Source: Persebacter sp965221835
GTDB taxonomy: Bacteria; Pseudomonadota; Gammaproteobacteria; Tethybacterales; Persebacteraceae
Length of the DNA: 64,000 nt
Assembly: GCA_965221835.1 (NCBI GenBank)
Contig: OZ244916.1
Span: forward strand, 248,001 to 312,000
Direction: 5' to 3'
Part shown: one piece after another, positions 32,849 through 41,215 of the stretch
Numbering within the stretch: the first letter of the stretch is position 1
How the letters are laid out: each line of letters opens with the position of its first letter
Notes under the pieces: model-generated
Seen by the model: only the letters and a program-made list of their open reading frames with translations
What the model was told of the DNA's origin: nothing
The model's database searches: none
Made by a program: the position numbers and the translations under genes

Positions 32849-33861
32849 CAGATTCCCGCTGCGGCGGCGAGTTTTTTTTGTGCTGCGCCGGAATCTATTG
32901 CCGCCGCCGCCCGCCGCGTACCGTCCGCAAAATCATCGGCAATGTCGGCGACAATTAGCGCGGCGGCGGCGTTCAATAAAACGATGTCGCGCGCGGGACC
33001 GGTTTCGCCGTTTAGTACCGCGCGAATAATCGCCGCCGATTCCGCTGCGGAAGATACGCGCAACGATTCCAAAGGCGCGGAATGCAATCCGAAATCTTCG
33101 GGTGCAATTGTCCGCCGGAAAATCGCGCCATCGCGCAACTCTGCGATTTCGGTTTCGCCGCCGATTCCGATTTCGTCCAGCCCGTCGCCGTGTACGGTCA
33201 TCGCGCGCAATGCCCCGCCGGCGGCGAGTGCTTCGGCGAACGGCGCGAGCAATGCCGGGTCATAAACGCCGACAACTTGCCGCCGCACGCCCGCCGGATT
33301 TGTCATCGGCCCGAGAAGATTGAACATCGTGCGCACGCCGAGTGCTTTGCGTACGGGGGCGGCATGTCGCATCGCCGGATGGTGATTCGGGGCGAACATA
33401 AAACCGACTCCGATGTTGCGTATCATTGCGGCGATTTCGTGCGGCGATAAATCCAGCGGCACGCCCAACTCGGACAATACATCGGCGCTGCCGGATACGC
33501 CCGACAACGCCCGATTGCCGTGTTTTGCGATTCGCGCGCCCGCCCCTGCTGCAACAAATGCCGCCGCAGTGGAAATGTTAAACAAACCCGCGCCATCGCC
33601 GCCGGTGCCGCAAGTGTCGACTGCGCTATCGTCTTGCAGCGGTACCGGTACCGCCATTTCGCGCATACATTTTGCCGCCGCCGCCAACTCGTTTATGGTT
33701 TCGCCTTTGCATTTTAGTGCGATTAAAAAGCCCGCCGTTTGCGCCGGTTCCCACACGCCTTCCAAAATGCCGTACATGGCGGCGCGCATTTGTTCGTCCG
33801 GCAATGCTTGTTGTGCCAGCAGACATTCCAAAATTTCTTTGTATGAAAATTCTTTGTTCAC
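32848..33861 (-). CDS. trpD: Anthranilate phosphoribosyltransferase
   Basis: Transfers phosphoribose from PRPP to anthranilate. 337 residues with DTCGTGGDGAGLFNIST (PRPP loop), KHGNRALSG and NLLGPMTNPA. I start at GTG 33861 (VNKEFSYKEILECLL), which matches family length; a -10-like TAAAAT ends 7 nt upstream, so the start may be leaderless. Upstream in-frame sequence is a shadow of ptsI. Upstream pathway genes trpE/trpG are not in the window. Confidence 0.93.
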   Translation of the reverse strand: MNKEFSYKEILECLLAQQALPDEQMRAAMYGILEGVWEPAQTAGFLIALKCKGETINELAAAAKCMREMAVPVPLQDDSAVDTCGTGGDGAGLFNISTAAAFVAAGAGARIAKHGNRALSGVSGSADVLSELGVPLDLSPHEIAAMIRNIGVGFMFAPNHHPAMRHAAPVRKALGVRTMFNLLGPMTNPAGVRRQVVGVYDPALLAPFAEALAAGGALRAMTVHGDGLDEIGIGGETEIAELRDGAIFRRTIAPEDFGLHSAPLESLRVSSAAESAAIIRAVLNGETGPARDIVLLNAAAALIVADIADDFADGTRRAAAAIDSGAAQKKLAAAAGI

Positions 33862-33868
33862 CGAAGTT

Positions 33869-33874
33869 ATTTTA
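33869..33874 (-). promoter_or_regulatory. -10-like box of trpD-trpC, leaderless
   Basis: TAAAAT on the minus strand 7 nt before the GTG start. Confidence 0.4.
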
Positions 33875-33926
33875 ACAGGATAGCGCGAAAATCGGGCGAA
33901 GTTTTTGCGCGATTTTCGCTGATGGT

Positions 33927-35960
33927 TTATTTGATGGCGTTGAGCGATTTGACTTGTTCGTGCAACAATTCGGGCGTTGCGGCGGCAACGGCGCGGCGGC
34001 GGCGGGCGGCGAGAATGCTGCAATCGGCGGCGGCAATAATGTCGCGCGCTTTTTCAATTTGCGGTACCGCCATAGACAAACGCCGCAAACCCAGCGCGAG
34101 CAGCAGGCGAATCATTTGCGGATTTCCCGCCATTTCGCCGCAAATGGTAACCGGTTTTCGGGCGCGGGCGGCGTTTTCTACGATTGTCGCCAGCAAATGC
34201 ACAATTGCCGGATGCGGTTCCTGATAATAACGTGCCAGCCGTTCGTCGCTGCGGTCGGCGGCGAGTGTATATTGAATCAGGTCGTTTGTGCCGACCGAAA
34301 AAAAATCCAAATGCGGGGCGAAAGCGCGCATGACAAAAACCGCCGCCGGTACTTCTATCATTCCGCCCAGCGGCGGCAACGGTATCGGTCCGCCGCCCGC
34401 CGCTTTTAATTGTTCGCGCGCATGACGGAGCAAGGCGGCGGTTTGTGCCAACTCCGCCGGATGCGACAGCATCGGCAGCAAAATGCTTAAATTGCGGTAT
34501 TCGCGTCCCGCCCGCAAAAGCGCGCGTAACTGCGCAAGAAATATTTTGGGATTCGCCAGACAATAGCGGATTGCGCGCAATCCGAGCGGATTGGAATCGG
34601 TCATATCGTTTGTGTTTTTGTCCGCCCCCAAATCCAGCGTGCGCATAATCACCGGACGCGGGGCGATGTCGCGCAAAACTTGCCGGTATATTTCAAATTG
34701 TTCGTCTTCGCCCGGCGGGTCGGTGCGTCCCATAAATAAAAATTCGGTGCGAAACAATCCAACGCCGTTTGCGGGCGATTTGTCGACGGCGGCGGTTTCG
34801 GCGGGTAACTCAATATTCGCTTGCATTAAAACTTGTTGACCATCGCGCGTTTTGACGATTCGGCGGGTGCGGGTGTGTGTTTTTTTGCCGATTTTGGCGG
34901 CGGTTTTGGCGGCGGCGGCGGCGAAAGCGCGCGAATCCGGATGTACGACAACGGCGTTGTTGTCCATATCCAAAATGATTTCATCGCCGGTTTCCACCGC
35001 CGCGAGAAGTCCTTTTGCGCCCACCACGGCGGGCATTCCCAAACTGCGCGCGAGAATGGCGGTGTGCGCCGCCCCGCCGCCGCCTTCGGTCGCGAATGCC
35101 GCATAACCGCGCTGTTTTAATTCAACGACATGCGCCGGGTCCAATTCGGCGGCGACGATAATTTGTCCGGCGGGATTTTCGCGTTTGGGACCGGCGCGCG
35201 GTTTCATTGCCGCCAGCAACCGGCGCATGACTTGCCGAATGTCGTCGCCGCGTCCGCGCAAATACGAATCTTCCACATTCAGAAACTGCGCGCTGAGTGC
35301 GTCGACATGTTGCTGCACCGCCCATTCGGCGTTGCATTTTTTTTCGGCGACAATGGCGCGAATGTTGCGAGTTAGCGACGGATCTTTGAGCAGCGCGCGA
35401 TATAAATCAATGAAAGGAAACATTTCGGCGGCGCATTGCAGCGCGGAAATTTTGCGGCGGACTTTTGACAACTCGCTTCGCGCCGCCCGTACTGCGGCAT
35501 CAAATCGCCGTTGTTCGGCGGCGATTTCGCGTTTGCCGATGTGATAGCGCGGCGCATCAGAATTGTCGGCACGGCGTACCAATGCGCGTCCTGCGACTGT
35601 TCCGGCGGAAACGCCGACTCCGTCTATTTTTTGCGCCGTACGCGAAAACGGTGCTTCGGCGGCGGGCGGATTTTCGGCAACCGCCGGACTGTCCACACCG
35701 TCGCCGAAACCGCCGGCGATTAATTCTAGTACCGCGGTAATCGCCCGTTTTTCGTCCGCACCTTTGGCGGTAATTGTCAGTTCGGTATTTTTGGGCGCGA
35801 CCAACATCAGCAATTCGGCGATGCTGGTTGCATCCGCCGTACGCGCGCCTTTGGCGACGGTGATTCGGCTTTTGAATTCTGCCGCCGTTTTGGCGAGTTG
35901 CGAAGACGGACGCGCATGCAATCCGCGTGAATTGACGACAACGGCGGAAGTGCGAATCAT
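33927..35960 (-). CDS. ptsI: Fused HPr-enzyme I phosphotransferase protein
   Basis: 677 residues. Residues 1-90 are an HPr domain with the active His in GLHARPSSQLA (His 15). Then comes a linker and a complete enzyme I: N-terminal phospho-His site GGAAHTAILARSLGMPAVVG, and a PEP-binding barrel with LFRTEFLFM, MRTLDLGADKN, SVGTNDLIQYT and CGEMAGN. One chain can therefore move phosphate from PEP to HPr. It overlaps the EIIA gene by 4 nt. No sugar-specific EIIB/EIIC is present, which suggests a regulatory phosphorelay. Confidence 0.92.
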   Translation of the reverse strand: MIRTSAVVVNSRGLHARPSSQLAKTAAEFKSRITVAKGARTADATSIAELLMLVAPKNTELTITAKGADEKRAITAVLELIAGGFGDGVDSPAVAENPPAAEAPFSRTAQKIDGVGVSAGTVAGRALVRRADNSDAPRYHIGKREIAAEQRRFDAAVRAARSELSKVRRKISALQCAAEMFPFIDLYRALLKDPSLTRNIRAIVAEKKCNAEWAVQQHVDALSAQFLNVEDSYLRGRGDDIRQVMRRLLAAMKPRAGPKRENPAGQIIVAAELDPAHVVELKQRGYAAFATEGGGGAAHTAILARSLGMPAVVGAKGLLAAVETGDEIILDMDNNAVVVHPDSRAFAAAAAKTAAKIGKKTHTRTRRIVKTRDGQQVLMQANIELPAETAAVDKSPANGVGLFRTEFLFMGRTDPPGEDEQFEIYRQVLRDIAPRPVIMRTLDLGADKNTNDMTDSNPLGLRAIRYCLANPKIFLAQLRALLRAGREYRNLSILLPMLSHPAELAQTAALLRHAREQLKAAGGGPIPLPPLGGMIEVPAAVFVMRAFAPHLDFFSVGTNDLIQYTLAADRSDERLARYYQEPHPAIVHLLATIVENAARARKPVTICGEMAGNPQMIRLLLALGLRRLSMAVPQIEKARDIIAAADCSILAARRRRAVAAATPELLHEQVKSLNAIK

Positions 35961-36352
35961 GCCGGTTTTCCGTATACGATTGCGGCACGGGCGGCTTTTG
36001 CGATTCGCGCCGCTGCTGTTTTGAGGGGGCGCGTGCGGGCGGTTTGTGCTTCCATCAGCATCGCGAGATTCAACCCGCAAATGCAAGCAACAGTTTTGTC
36101 GCGTTTTGCGATTTCGCCGGCGACGATGGCGTGCGTGCTGCCGAACAAATCGCACAAAATTAAAACGCCGCATTTGCGAAATGGTTCAATCGCCGATTCA
36201 ATGGACGATTCAATTTCGTCACGGCTTTCGTTGCCGAGAAGCGAAACCGCAACGACATCCGGCGGCAAATCGCCGGTAAAATGCGCCGCCGCTTCAATTA
36301 AACTTTCGCCATGCCGTCGTTGCGTCAGCAGCACAATCGCCAGGGGTGCCAT
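35957..36352 (-). CDS. Mannose-family PTS EIIA protein
   Basis: 131 residues of the EIIA-Man fold: start IVLLTQRRHGESLIEAA, with candidate phospho-acceptor His 14, and the conserved CDLFGST turn. It receives phosphate from HPr. In other proteobacteria such lone EIIA proteins sit with HPr, EI and sometimes HprK and act as regulators. First gene of the pair with the HPr-EI fusion, coupled by ATGA. TATAAT ends 7 nt before the ATG, again a leaderless pattern. Confidence 0.87.
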   Translation of the reverse strand: MAPLAIVLLTQRRHGESLIEAAAHFTGDLPPDVVAVSLLGNESRDEIESSIESAIEPFRKCGVLILCDLFGSTHAIVAGEIAKRDKTVACICGLNLAMLMEAQTARTRPLKTAAARIAKAARAAIVYGKPA

Positions 36353-36359
36353 GCGAAAG

Positions 36360-36365
36360 ATTATA
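36360..36365 (-). promoter_or_regulatory. -10 box of the EIIA / HPr-EI operon, leaderless
   Basis: TATAAT on the minus strand, 7 nt before the EIIA ATG. Confidence 0.55.
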
Positions 36366-36523
36366 AATGAATTTTCGCGGATTTATCCGCGCCCGGAGTT
36401 TGACTTGCGGCGATGGTTTTATGATTCGCATTTTCGGATTTGTTTTCGGCGGCGTTTTGTCGGTGCGCCGCCTTTGCGAAAATGGAAAAAAACGGGCGGG
36501 TTTCGCCTTTCGGGGGATTGGGG

Positions 36524-36529
36524 TATAAT
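36524..36529 (+). promoter_or_regulatory. -10 box of the tRNA-Arg transcript
   Basis: TATAAT ending 9 nt before the mature tRNA 5' end. Since frr follows with no other promoter, it may also drive frr. Confidence 0.6.
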
Positions 36530-36538
36530 TCGCCGTGT

Positions 36539-36615
36539 GCGCCCGTAGCTCAGTTGGATAGAGCGCCAGGCTACGAACCTGGAGGTCATGAGTTCGAATC
36601 TTGTCGGGCGCGCCA
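36539..36615 (+). tRNA. tRNA-Arg (anticodon ACG)
   Basis: 77 nt including encoded CCA. Acceptor stem GCGCCCG pairs with CGGGCGC. D-arm GCTC..GAGC, anticodon stem CCAGG/CCTGG with loop CTACGAA (ACG), and T-arm with TTCGAAT loop. The wobble A is normally edited to inosine by TadA. It lies 22 nt before frr. Confidence 0.96.
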
Positions 36616-36637
36616 TTTTGCCGGAAATCTAAAAAAA

Positions 36638-37183
36638 ATGGAAGACGATATCTGTAAAAGAATGCAAAAAACGCTGGATGCGTTGAACGCCGATTTGGCG
36701 AAGATTCGCGGCGGACGCGCCCATGCCGGATTGCTGGACGACATTGTCGTCAATTGTTACGGGGCGGAAATGCCGCTGTCGCAAACCGCCTCCGTTTCCG
36801 CCGCCGATGCGCGTACGCTTGTCGTATCGCCGTGGGACGCAAACAACGCCGCCGCAATTGAAAAAGCGATTCGCGATTCGGACCTTGGCTTAAATCCCGC
36901 CGCTTCATCTGGCGGAATTCGCGTGTCATTTCCCGCATTGTCCGAAGAACGCCGCCGTGATTTGGTCAAAGTCATCAGTCGCGAAGCCGAAACCGCCCGC
37001 ATCGCCTTGCGCAACATCCGCCGGGATGCCGTTGCCGCCGTCAAAAGCGGAGTTAAAGCGGGGGAACATTCCGAAGACGAAGGGCGGCGGATGGAAAATA
37101 AAATCCAAAAAACGACCGACGAATCGGTTGCCGCAGCGGACGCGATGACCGAACAAAAAAAACAAGAAATTCTTTCCGTTTAG
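36638..37183 (+). CDS. frr: Ribosome recycling factor
   Basis: Splits post-termination ribosomes with EF-G. 181 residues: start MEDDICKRMQKTLDALNADL, RGGRAHAGLLD, SPWDANNAAAIEKAI and the C-terminal helical NKIQKTTDESVAAADAM. Normal length. The frame is open further upstream through the tRNA gene, but that part is not protein coding. Head of the frr-uppS-cdsA-dxr-rseP string; the usual upstream partners pyrH, tsf and rpsB are missing and replaced by the tRNA gene. Confidence 0.95.
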   Translation: MEDDICKRMQKTLDALNADLAKIRGGRAHAGLLDDIVVNCYGAEMPLSQTASVSAADARTLVVSPWDANNAAAIEKAIRDSDLGLNPAASSGGIRVSFPALSEERRRDLVKVISREAETARIALRNIRRDAVAAVKSGVKAGEHSEDEGRRMENKIQKTTDESVAAADAMTEQKKQEILSV

Positions 37184-37205
37184 TGTCCGCATTTCCGATT
37201 TTATA

Positions 37206-37898
37206 ATGTCCCCTTTGCGTCATGTGGCGGTTATTATGGACGGCAATGGGCGGTGGGCGACTTCGCGCAATTTGCCCCGCACGGAAGGGCATCGGCGCGG
37301 ACTTTCTGCCGCCCGTACTGCAGTTCGTGCTGCCGCTGTGCGCGATATTTCGCATCTGACGCTGTTTGCGTTCAGCAACGAAAACTGGCGGCGTCCCGAA
37401 AATGAAGTGCATGCGTTGCTCACCCTTTTTGGCGAAACTGCGCAAACATTTGGCAAAGAATTGACGGAAAACGATATTCGCGTGTCGTTCATCGGGCAGC
37501 GCGAACGCTTTCCCGCCGCTTTGCGTGCGGCAATGTCGTCTCTGGAAAAAATGACGGCGGACGGGCGGCGGTTGCATGCGACGGTGGCAATCAGTTATAG
37601 CGGGCGGTGGGATATTGCGCAGGCGGCGGAAAAAATTGCCGCCGGCAATGGCGATTTTGGCGAAGAAAACTTTTCCCGTCATTTGGCGACCGGCGATTTG
37701 CCGCCGGTGGATCTTTTAATACGCACCGGCGGCGAACAGCGGCTTAGCAACTTTTTGTTGTGGCAGGCGGCGTATTCGGAGTTGTATTTTACGCCGGTAT
37801 TGTGGCCCGATTTTGGCGAGGACGATTTTGCCGCCGCTGTCGCCGATTATGCCGCCCGCGAACGACGATTCGGCGGGCTGATTCAAAAAGCGTGCTGA
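37206..37898 (+). CDS. uppS: Undecaprenyl diphosphate synthase (cis-prenyltransferase)
   Basis: Makes the C55 lipid carrier for peptidoglycan and O-antigen. 230 residues with HVAVIMDGNGRWA (catalytic Asp), GHRRG, LFAFSNENWRRP and the C-terminal LLIRTGGEQRLSNFLLWQ plus Y-x-E-LYFTPVLWPDF. A TATAATG runs into the ATG itself, so the gene is expected to depend on upstream transcription. Overlaps cdsA by 7 nt. Confidence 0.95.
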   Translation: MSPLRHVAVIMDGNGRWATSRNLPRTEGHRRGLSAARTAVRAAAVRDISHLTLFAFSNENWRRPENEVHALLTLFGETAQTFGKELTENDIRVSFIGQRERFPAALRAAMSSLEKMTADGRRLHATVAISYSGRWDIAQAAEKIAAGNGDFGEENFSRHLATGDLPPVDLLIRTGGEQRLSNFLLWQAAYSELYFTPVLWPDFGEDDFAAAVADYAARERRFGGLIQKAC

Positions 37899-38680
37899 TT
37901 AATCGCGCTTTGGTGGCGGTGCCGCTTTTGTCGGCGGTGGGGCTGATTTTTTGGCTTGGTTCGCCGCTGTTGTGGCAGGCGGCGACTTTTTTTGCGTCGC
38001 TGTGGGCGTTGTGGGAATGGGGGCGACTCGGCGGATTGGGCGGACGGGCGGCGGCGGGATATGCGGCAATGTCGGGGGCGTTTATGCTTGCCGGAAAGTT
38101 TTTGTTGGACGGCAATCTCGCCGCAGCGGATGCGATGTTTGGTTTGGCGTGTTTTTTTTGGACGGCGGCGGCACCGCTGGTGTTGCTTACGAATCTTCGG
38201 TTGCGGCGGACGGCGTTTTATGCGGCGGGCATACTCGTGATTTTTTCGGCATGGTACGCTTCCGCGGTGATGATTGTCAATCATTCCGATATATTGTTGT
38301 CGCTGCTGGCGATAGTGTGGACGGCGGATACGGCGGCGTATTTGGTCGGGCGGCGGTGGGGAAAAAAACAAATGGCGCCGTATATCAGTGCGGGCAAAAC
38401 ATGGGAAGGATTTTGCGGCGGAATGTTGTGTGCGTTGGCGTTGGTGTTTGCGGTCGGGGCGTCTTTGTATGTTGCGCCGATGGTGTTGTTGTTGTCCGCA
38501 TCTGCGGCGGTTGTTGCGTTGTCGGTCATCGGCGATTTATTTGAATCTATCATCAAGCGGCAAAGCGGCGTAAAAGACAGCGGCGGCGTTTTGGGGGCGC
38601 ACGGCGGCGTTTTGGACCGGCTGGATGCGACATTGCCGGTGTTGCCGTTTGGCGTGTTGTTGTCGCCGTGGCTGGCATGA
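37892..38680 (+). CDS. cdsA: Phosphatidate cytidylyltransferase
   Basis: Forms CDP-diacylglycerol from phosphatidate and CTP. 262 residues, polytopic, with the CdsA signature SVIGDLFESIIKRQSGVKDS and then HGGVLDRLDA. I start at GTG 37892 (VLINRALVAVPLL), which overlaps the uppS stop and gives the usual N-terminal helix. The longer frame upstream is a shadow of uppS. Coupled to dxr by ATGA. Confidence 0.92.
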   Translation: MLINRALVAVPLLSAVGLIFWLGSPLLWQAATFFASLWALWEWGRLGGLGGRAAAGYAAMSGAFMLAGKFLLDGNLAAADAMFGLACFFWTAAAPLVLLTNLRLRRTAFYAAGILVIFSAWYASAVMIVNHSDILLSLLAIVWTADTAAYLVGRRWGKKQMAPYISAGKTWEGFCGGMLCALALVFAVGASLYVAPMVLLLSASAAVVALSVIGDLFESIIKRQSGVKDSGGVLGAHGGVLDRLDATLPVLPFGVLLSPWLA

Positions 38681-39828
38681 ATGCCGCCCGCCGTCTTTGC
38701 ATTCTCGGTGCGACCGGCAGTGTTGGCGGTGCGGCATTGGCGGCGGCGCAAGCGGGCGGCGATACGATAGAAGTTTTGACCGGCGGCGAAAATGCCCCGG
38801 CGATGAAAGACATTTGCGTAAAGTTTCGTCCGCAGCGGGCGATTATGAAAAATGCGCGCGCCGCCGAAACGCTACATTCCGCGCTTGCCGCCGAAGGAAT
38901 CGCCGCCGAAATTGCGGTTGACGGCGGCGACGAGGCGATTCGTACCGCTGCGGGCGATTGTTGCACCGTCGTTGCCGGAATTGCCGGTGCGGGCGGGTTG
39001 CCGCCGATATTGGAGGCGGCGCGATGCGGCAAACGGATATTGCTTGCGAATAAAGAATCGCTGGTGTTTGCGGGCGAGTTGCTGATGCAAACGGCGCGCG
39101 AAAATGGCGCGACAATTTTGCCGATAGACAGCGAACATGCCGCGCTCTTTTTTTTGCTCGCCGCCCGCCGCGATTATGCAAAAATGTGGCTGACCGCTTC
39201 CGGCGGCGCATTGCGCGACATTCCCGAAGACCGCCTCGCGGACGCGACTCCGGCAGAAGTACTGGCGCATCCGACATGGAAAATGGGGCGCAAAATCACC
39301 GTAGATTCGGCGACAATGATGAACAAATCTTTGGAAGTTATAGAAGCGTCCGTACTATTTTCGGCGAAGGCGGACGATATTGGCGTGGTTTTGCATCCGC
39401 AAAGCGTCGTACATGCGATGCTGGAAGAAGCGGACGGTACTTTAACGGCGCAGATGGCGTTTCCCGATATGCAAAAATCCGTGGCGCGAATGTTGGCGTG
39501 GCCGCACAATTCGCCGTTGCGCGCACCCGCACCGGATTGGAGTACTTTGTCGTCGTTGTCATTTTCGCCGCCGTCTCTTTCGCGTTATCCGTGTTTGGCG
39601 TTGGCGGGTGCGGCATTGTCGGCGGGCGGTGCGGCACCGGCGGCGTTGTCGGCGGCGAATGAAACGGCGGTGGAAAGATTTTTGGCGGGCGACATTAAAT
39701 TTACCGATATCGCCCGCATTAACGCGCGTGCGTTAGAAAAATGCGGCGCACGACCGGCGACGACTCTCGCCGATTTGCGTGCGGCGGATGAAGAATCCCG
39801 CGCCTGTGCGGCGGAATACCGGCAATGA
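38677..39828 (+). CDS. dxr: 1-deoxy-D-xylulose 5-phosphate reductoisomerase
   Basis: Second step of the MEP isoprenoid pathway, feeding UppS. 383 residues with NADPH site LGATGSVGGAAL, LANKESLVFAGE, PIDSEHAALFF, the flexible loop ASGGALRDI and HPTWKMGRKITVDSATMMNKSLE. Start ATG at 38677 overlaps the cdsA TGA; an upstream in-frame GTG at 38668 is less likely. A Pro/Ser-rich stretch (SSLSFSPPSLSRYP) sits where the family has a variable loop. Confidence 0.95.
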   Translation: MNAARRLCILGATGSVGGAALAAAQAGGDTIEVLTGGENAPAMKDICVKFRPQRAIMKNARAAETLHSALAAEGIAAEIAVDGGDEAIRTAAGDCCTVVAGIAGAGGLPPILEAARCGKRILLANKESLVFAGELLMQTARENGATILPIDSEHAALFFLLAARRDYAKMWLTASGGALRDIPEDRLADATPAEVLAHPTWKMGRKITVDSATMMNKSLEVIEASVLFSAKADDIGVVLHPQSVVHAMLEEADGTLTAQMAFPDMQKSVARMLAWPHNSPLRAPAPDWSTLSSLSFSPPSLSRYPCLALAGAALSAGGAAPAALSAANETAVERFLAGDIKFTDIARINARALEKCGARPATTLADLRAADEESRACAAEYRQ

Positions 39829-41159
39829 CATTGCTGTCGTTTTTGGCGTTAATTATGCTGGTCGTGGCGGTGCATGAATGGGGGCATTATGCGGCGGCGC
39901 GTTTTTACGGCGTTCATGTTTTGCGTTTTTCTATCGGTTTCGGCGCGCCGCTGTTGAAAAAAATTGATTCCGCCGGTACCGAATGGGCGCTCGCCCCGAT
40001 TCCGCTCGGCGGTTATGTTCGCCTGCTGGACAAACAAACTGCCGAATCGCTCGGAATTGATTTTGCGCATACGACGGACGCACAAAACAATTGGCGGCGG
40101 TTTGTCATTTACGCCGCTGGACCGCTGGCAAATTTGGTGTTGTCGGCGATTATTTTAACCGGCGTTTATATGTACGGCGAAACCGGATTGTCGTCCCGCA
40201 TCGGCAAAGTGGATGATAACTCGCCCGCCGCACGGGCGGGATTGTCGGCGGGCGATACGATTGAATCGGTCAACGGCGTTGCCGCACCGCTGTGGTCGCT
40301 CGCCGCCGTAGAATTGATAGACGCTGCGTTGTCGGAAAGTGCAGTTGTCATTCGCACCGCCGCCGGCGGAAGTTATGAAATCGCCGCCGGTGTCGCATCT
40401 CCGGCGGACATAGAATCCGATTTGTGGAAATCGCTCGGTATGTACCCCGATACCGGTTTCAGAACGCAAACGATTAGCATTGTCGTTGAGGGTTCTCCCG
40501 CTGCGGCGGCGGCAATTCGCCCCGGCGATGTTATTGTCGCAATTAACGAAATCGTACCAGAATCGTGGCGCGAGTTGGAAGAAGTTATTCGCGCAAATCC
40601 GCGGCGGACGGTGCCGCTCGTACTCTGGCGGGACGGCGAAACGGTGGAGACAACCGCCCGGCTGGGTGCCCGTCGCGATATCGGCGGCGAAGTCGGTTAT
40701 ATCGGCGTTGTGCCGCATTTGGATCGCGAAAAACTCAATAGTTTGCTGGCGACGGTGCGGTTGTCGCCCGGCGAGGCGGTTGTGCGGGCGGTTGCAAAAA
40801 CGGCGGGAGATATGGCGCGGACTTTTTTGTTTCTCGGTCATATTGTCGGCGGCAATTTGTCGTTTGAAAAAAATATCAGCGGTCCGCTCGGCATTGCGCG
40901 TGGTGCCGGGGCGGCGGCGGATGCGGGCTGGCTGGCGTGGTGGAGTTTTGTTGCGATTATTTCCGTGAGTTTGGCGGCGATTAATCTTTTGCCTTTTCCG
41001 TTGCTGGACGGCGGGCAGATGTTGATTTGCGTCATACAGGCGATTATCCGCCGCCCGTTGCGCGAAAAAACGGCGGCACGAATTGAACGCGCGGGTATTG
41101 TGCTTCTCTTTTTGCTGATGGCGGCGGCAATCGCGTCCGATGTATCCAAAATATTTTAA
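39825..41159 (+). CDS. rseP: Site-2 zinc metalloprotease RseP
   Basis: Inner-membrane protease of regulated intramembrane proteolysis (anti-sigma-E cleavage). 444 residues: HEWGH at residues 17-21 binds zinc; two PDZ domains follow (around PAARAGLSAGDTIESVNG and PAAAAAIRPGDVIVAINE); the second zinc-ligand motif NLLPFPLLDGG lies near the C-terminus. Overlaps dxr by 4 nt. Usual partner of bamA downstream. Confidence 0.95.
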   Translation: MTLLSFLALIMLVVAVHEWGHYAAARFYGVHVLRFSIGFGAPLLKKIDSAGTEWALAPIPLGGYVRLLDKQTAESLGIDFAHTTDAQNNWRRFVIYAAGPLANLVLSAIILTGVYMYGETGLSSRIGKVDDNSPAARAGLSAGDTIESVNGVAAPLWSLAAVELIDAALSESAVVIRTAAGGSYEIAAGVASPADIESDLWKSLGMYPDTGFRTQTISIVVEGSPAAAAAIRPGDVIVAINEIVPESWRELEEVIRANPRRTVPLVLWRDGETVETTARLGARRDIGGEVGYIGVVPHLDREKLNSLLATVRLSPGEAVVRAVAKTAGDMARTFLFLGHIVGGNLSFEKNISGPLGIARGAGAAADAGWLAWWSFVAIISVSLAAINLLPFPLLDGGQMLICVIQAIIRRPLREKTAARIERAGIVLLFLLMAAAIASDVSKIF

Positions 41160-41179
41160 TTGCAATGCCGATTCCAAAG

Positions 41180-41209
41180 TTGCGCGCAAGTACGAATTTG
41201 CGCTATAAT
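41180..41209 (+). promoter_or_regulatory. Promoter of bamA, leaderless
   Basis: TTGCGC, 18-nt spacer, TATAAT (41204-41209) ending exactly 6 nt before the ATG at 41216. Confidence 0.65.
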
Positions 41210-41215
41210 TTAAAA

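Noticed and set aside
36440..36637. N-terminal extension of frr through the tRNA gene
   Set aside because: The sequence is a tRNA with complete cloverleaf; frr homologues start at the Met at 36638.
40155..41189. Long minus-strand frame of 344 codons
   Set aside because: Antisense shadow of rseP, which has all family motifs. The frame is rich in Arg/His/Asn from complemented GC-rich codons.
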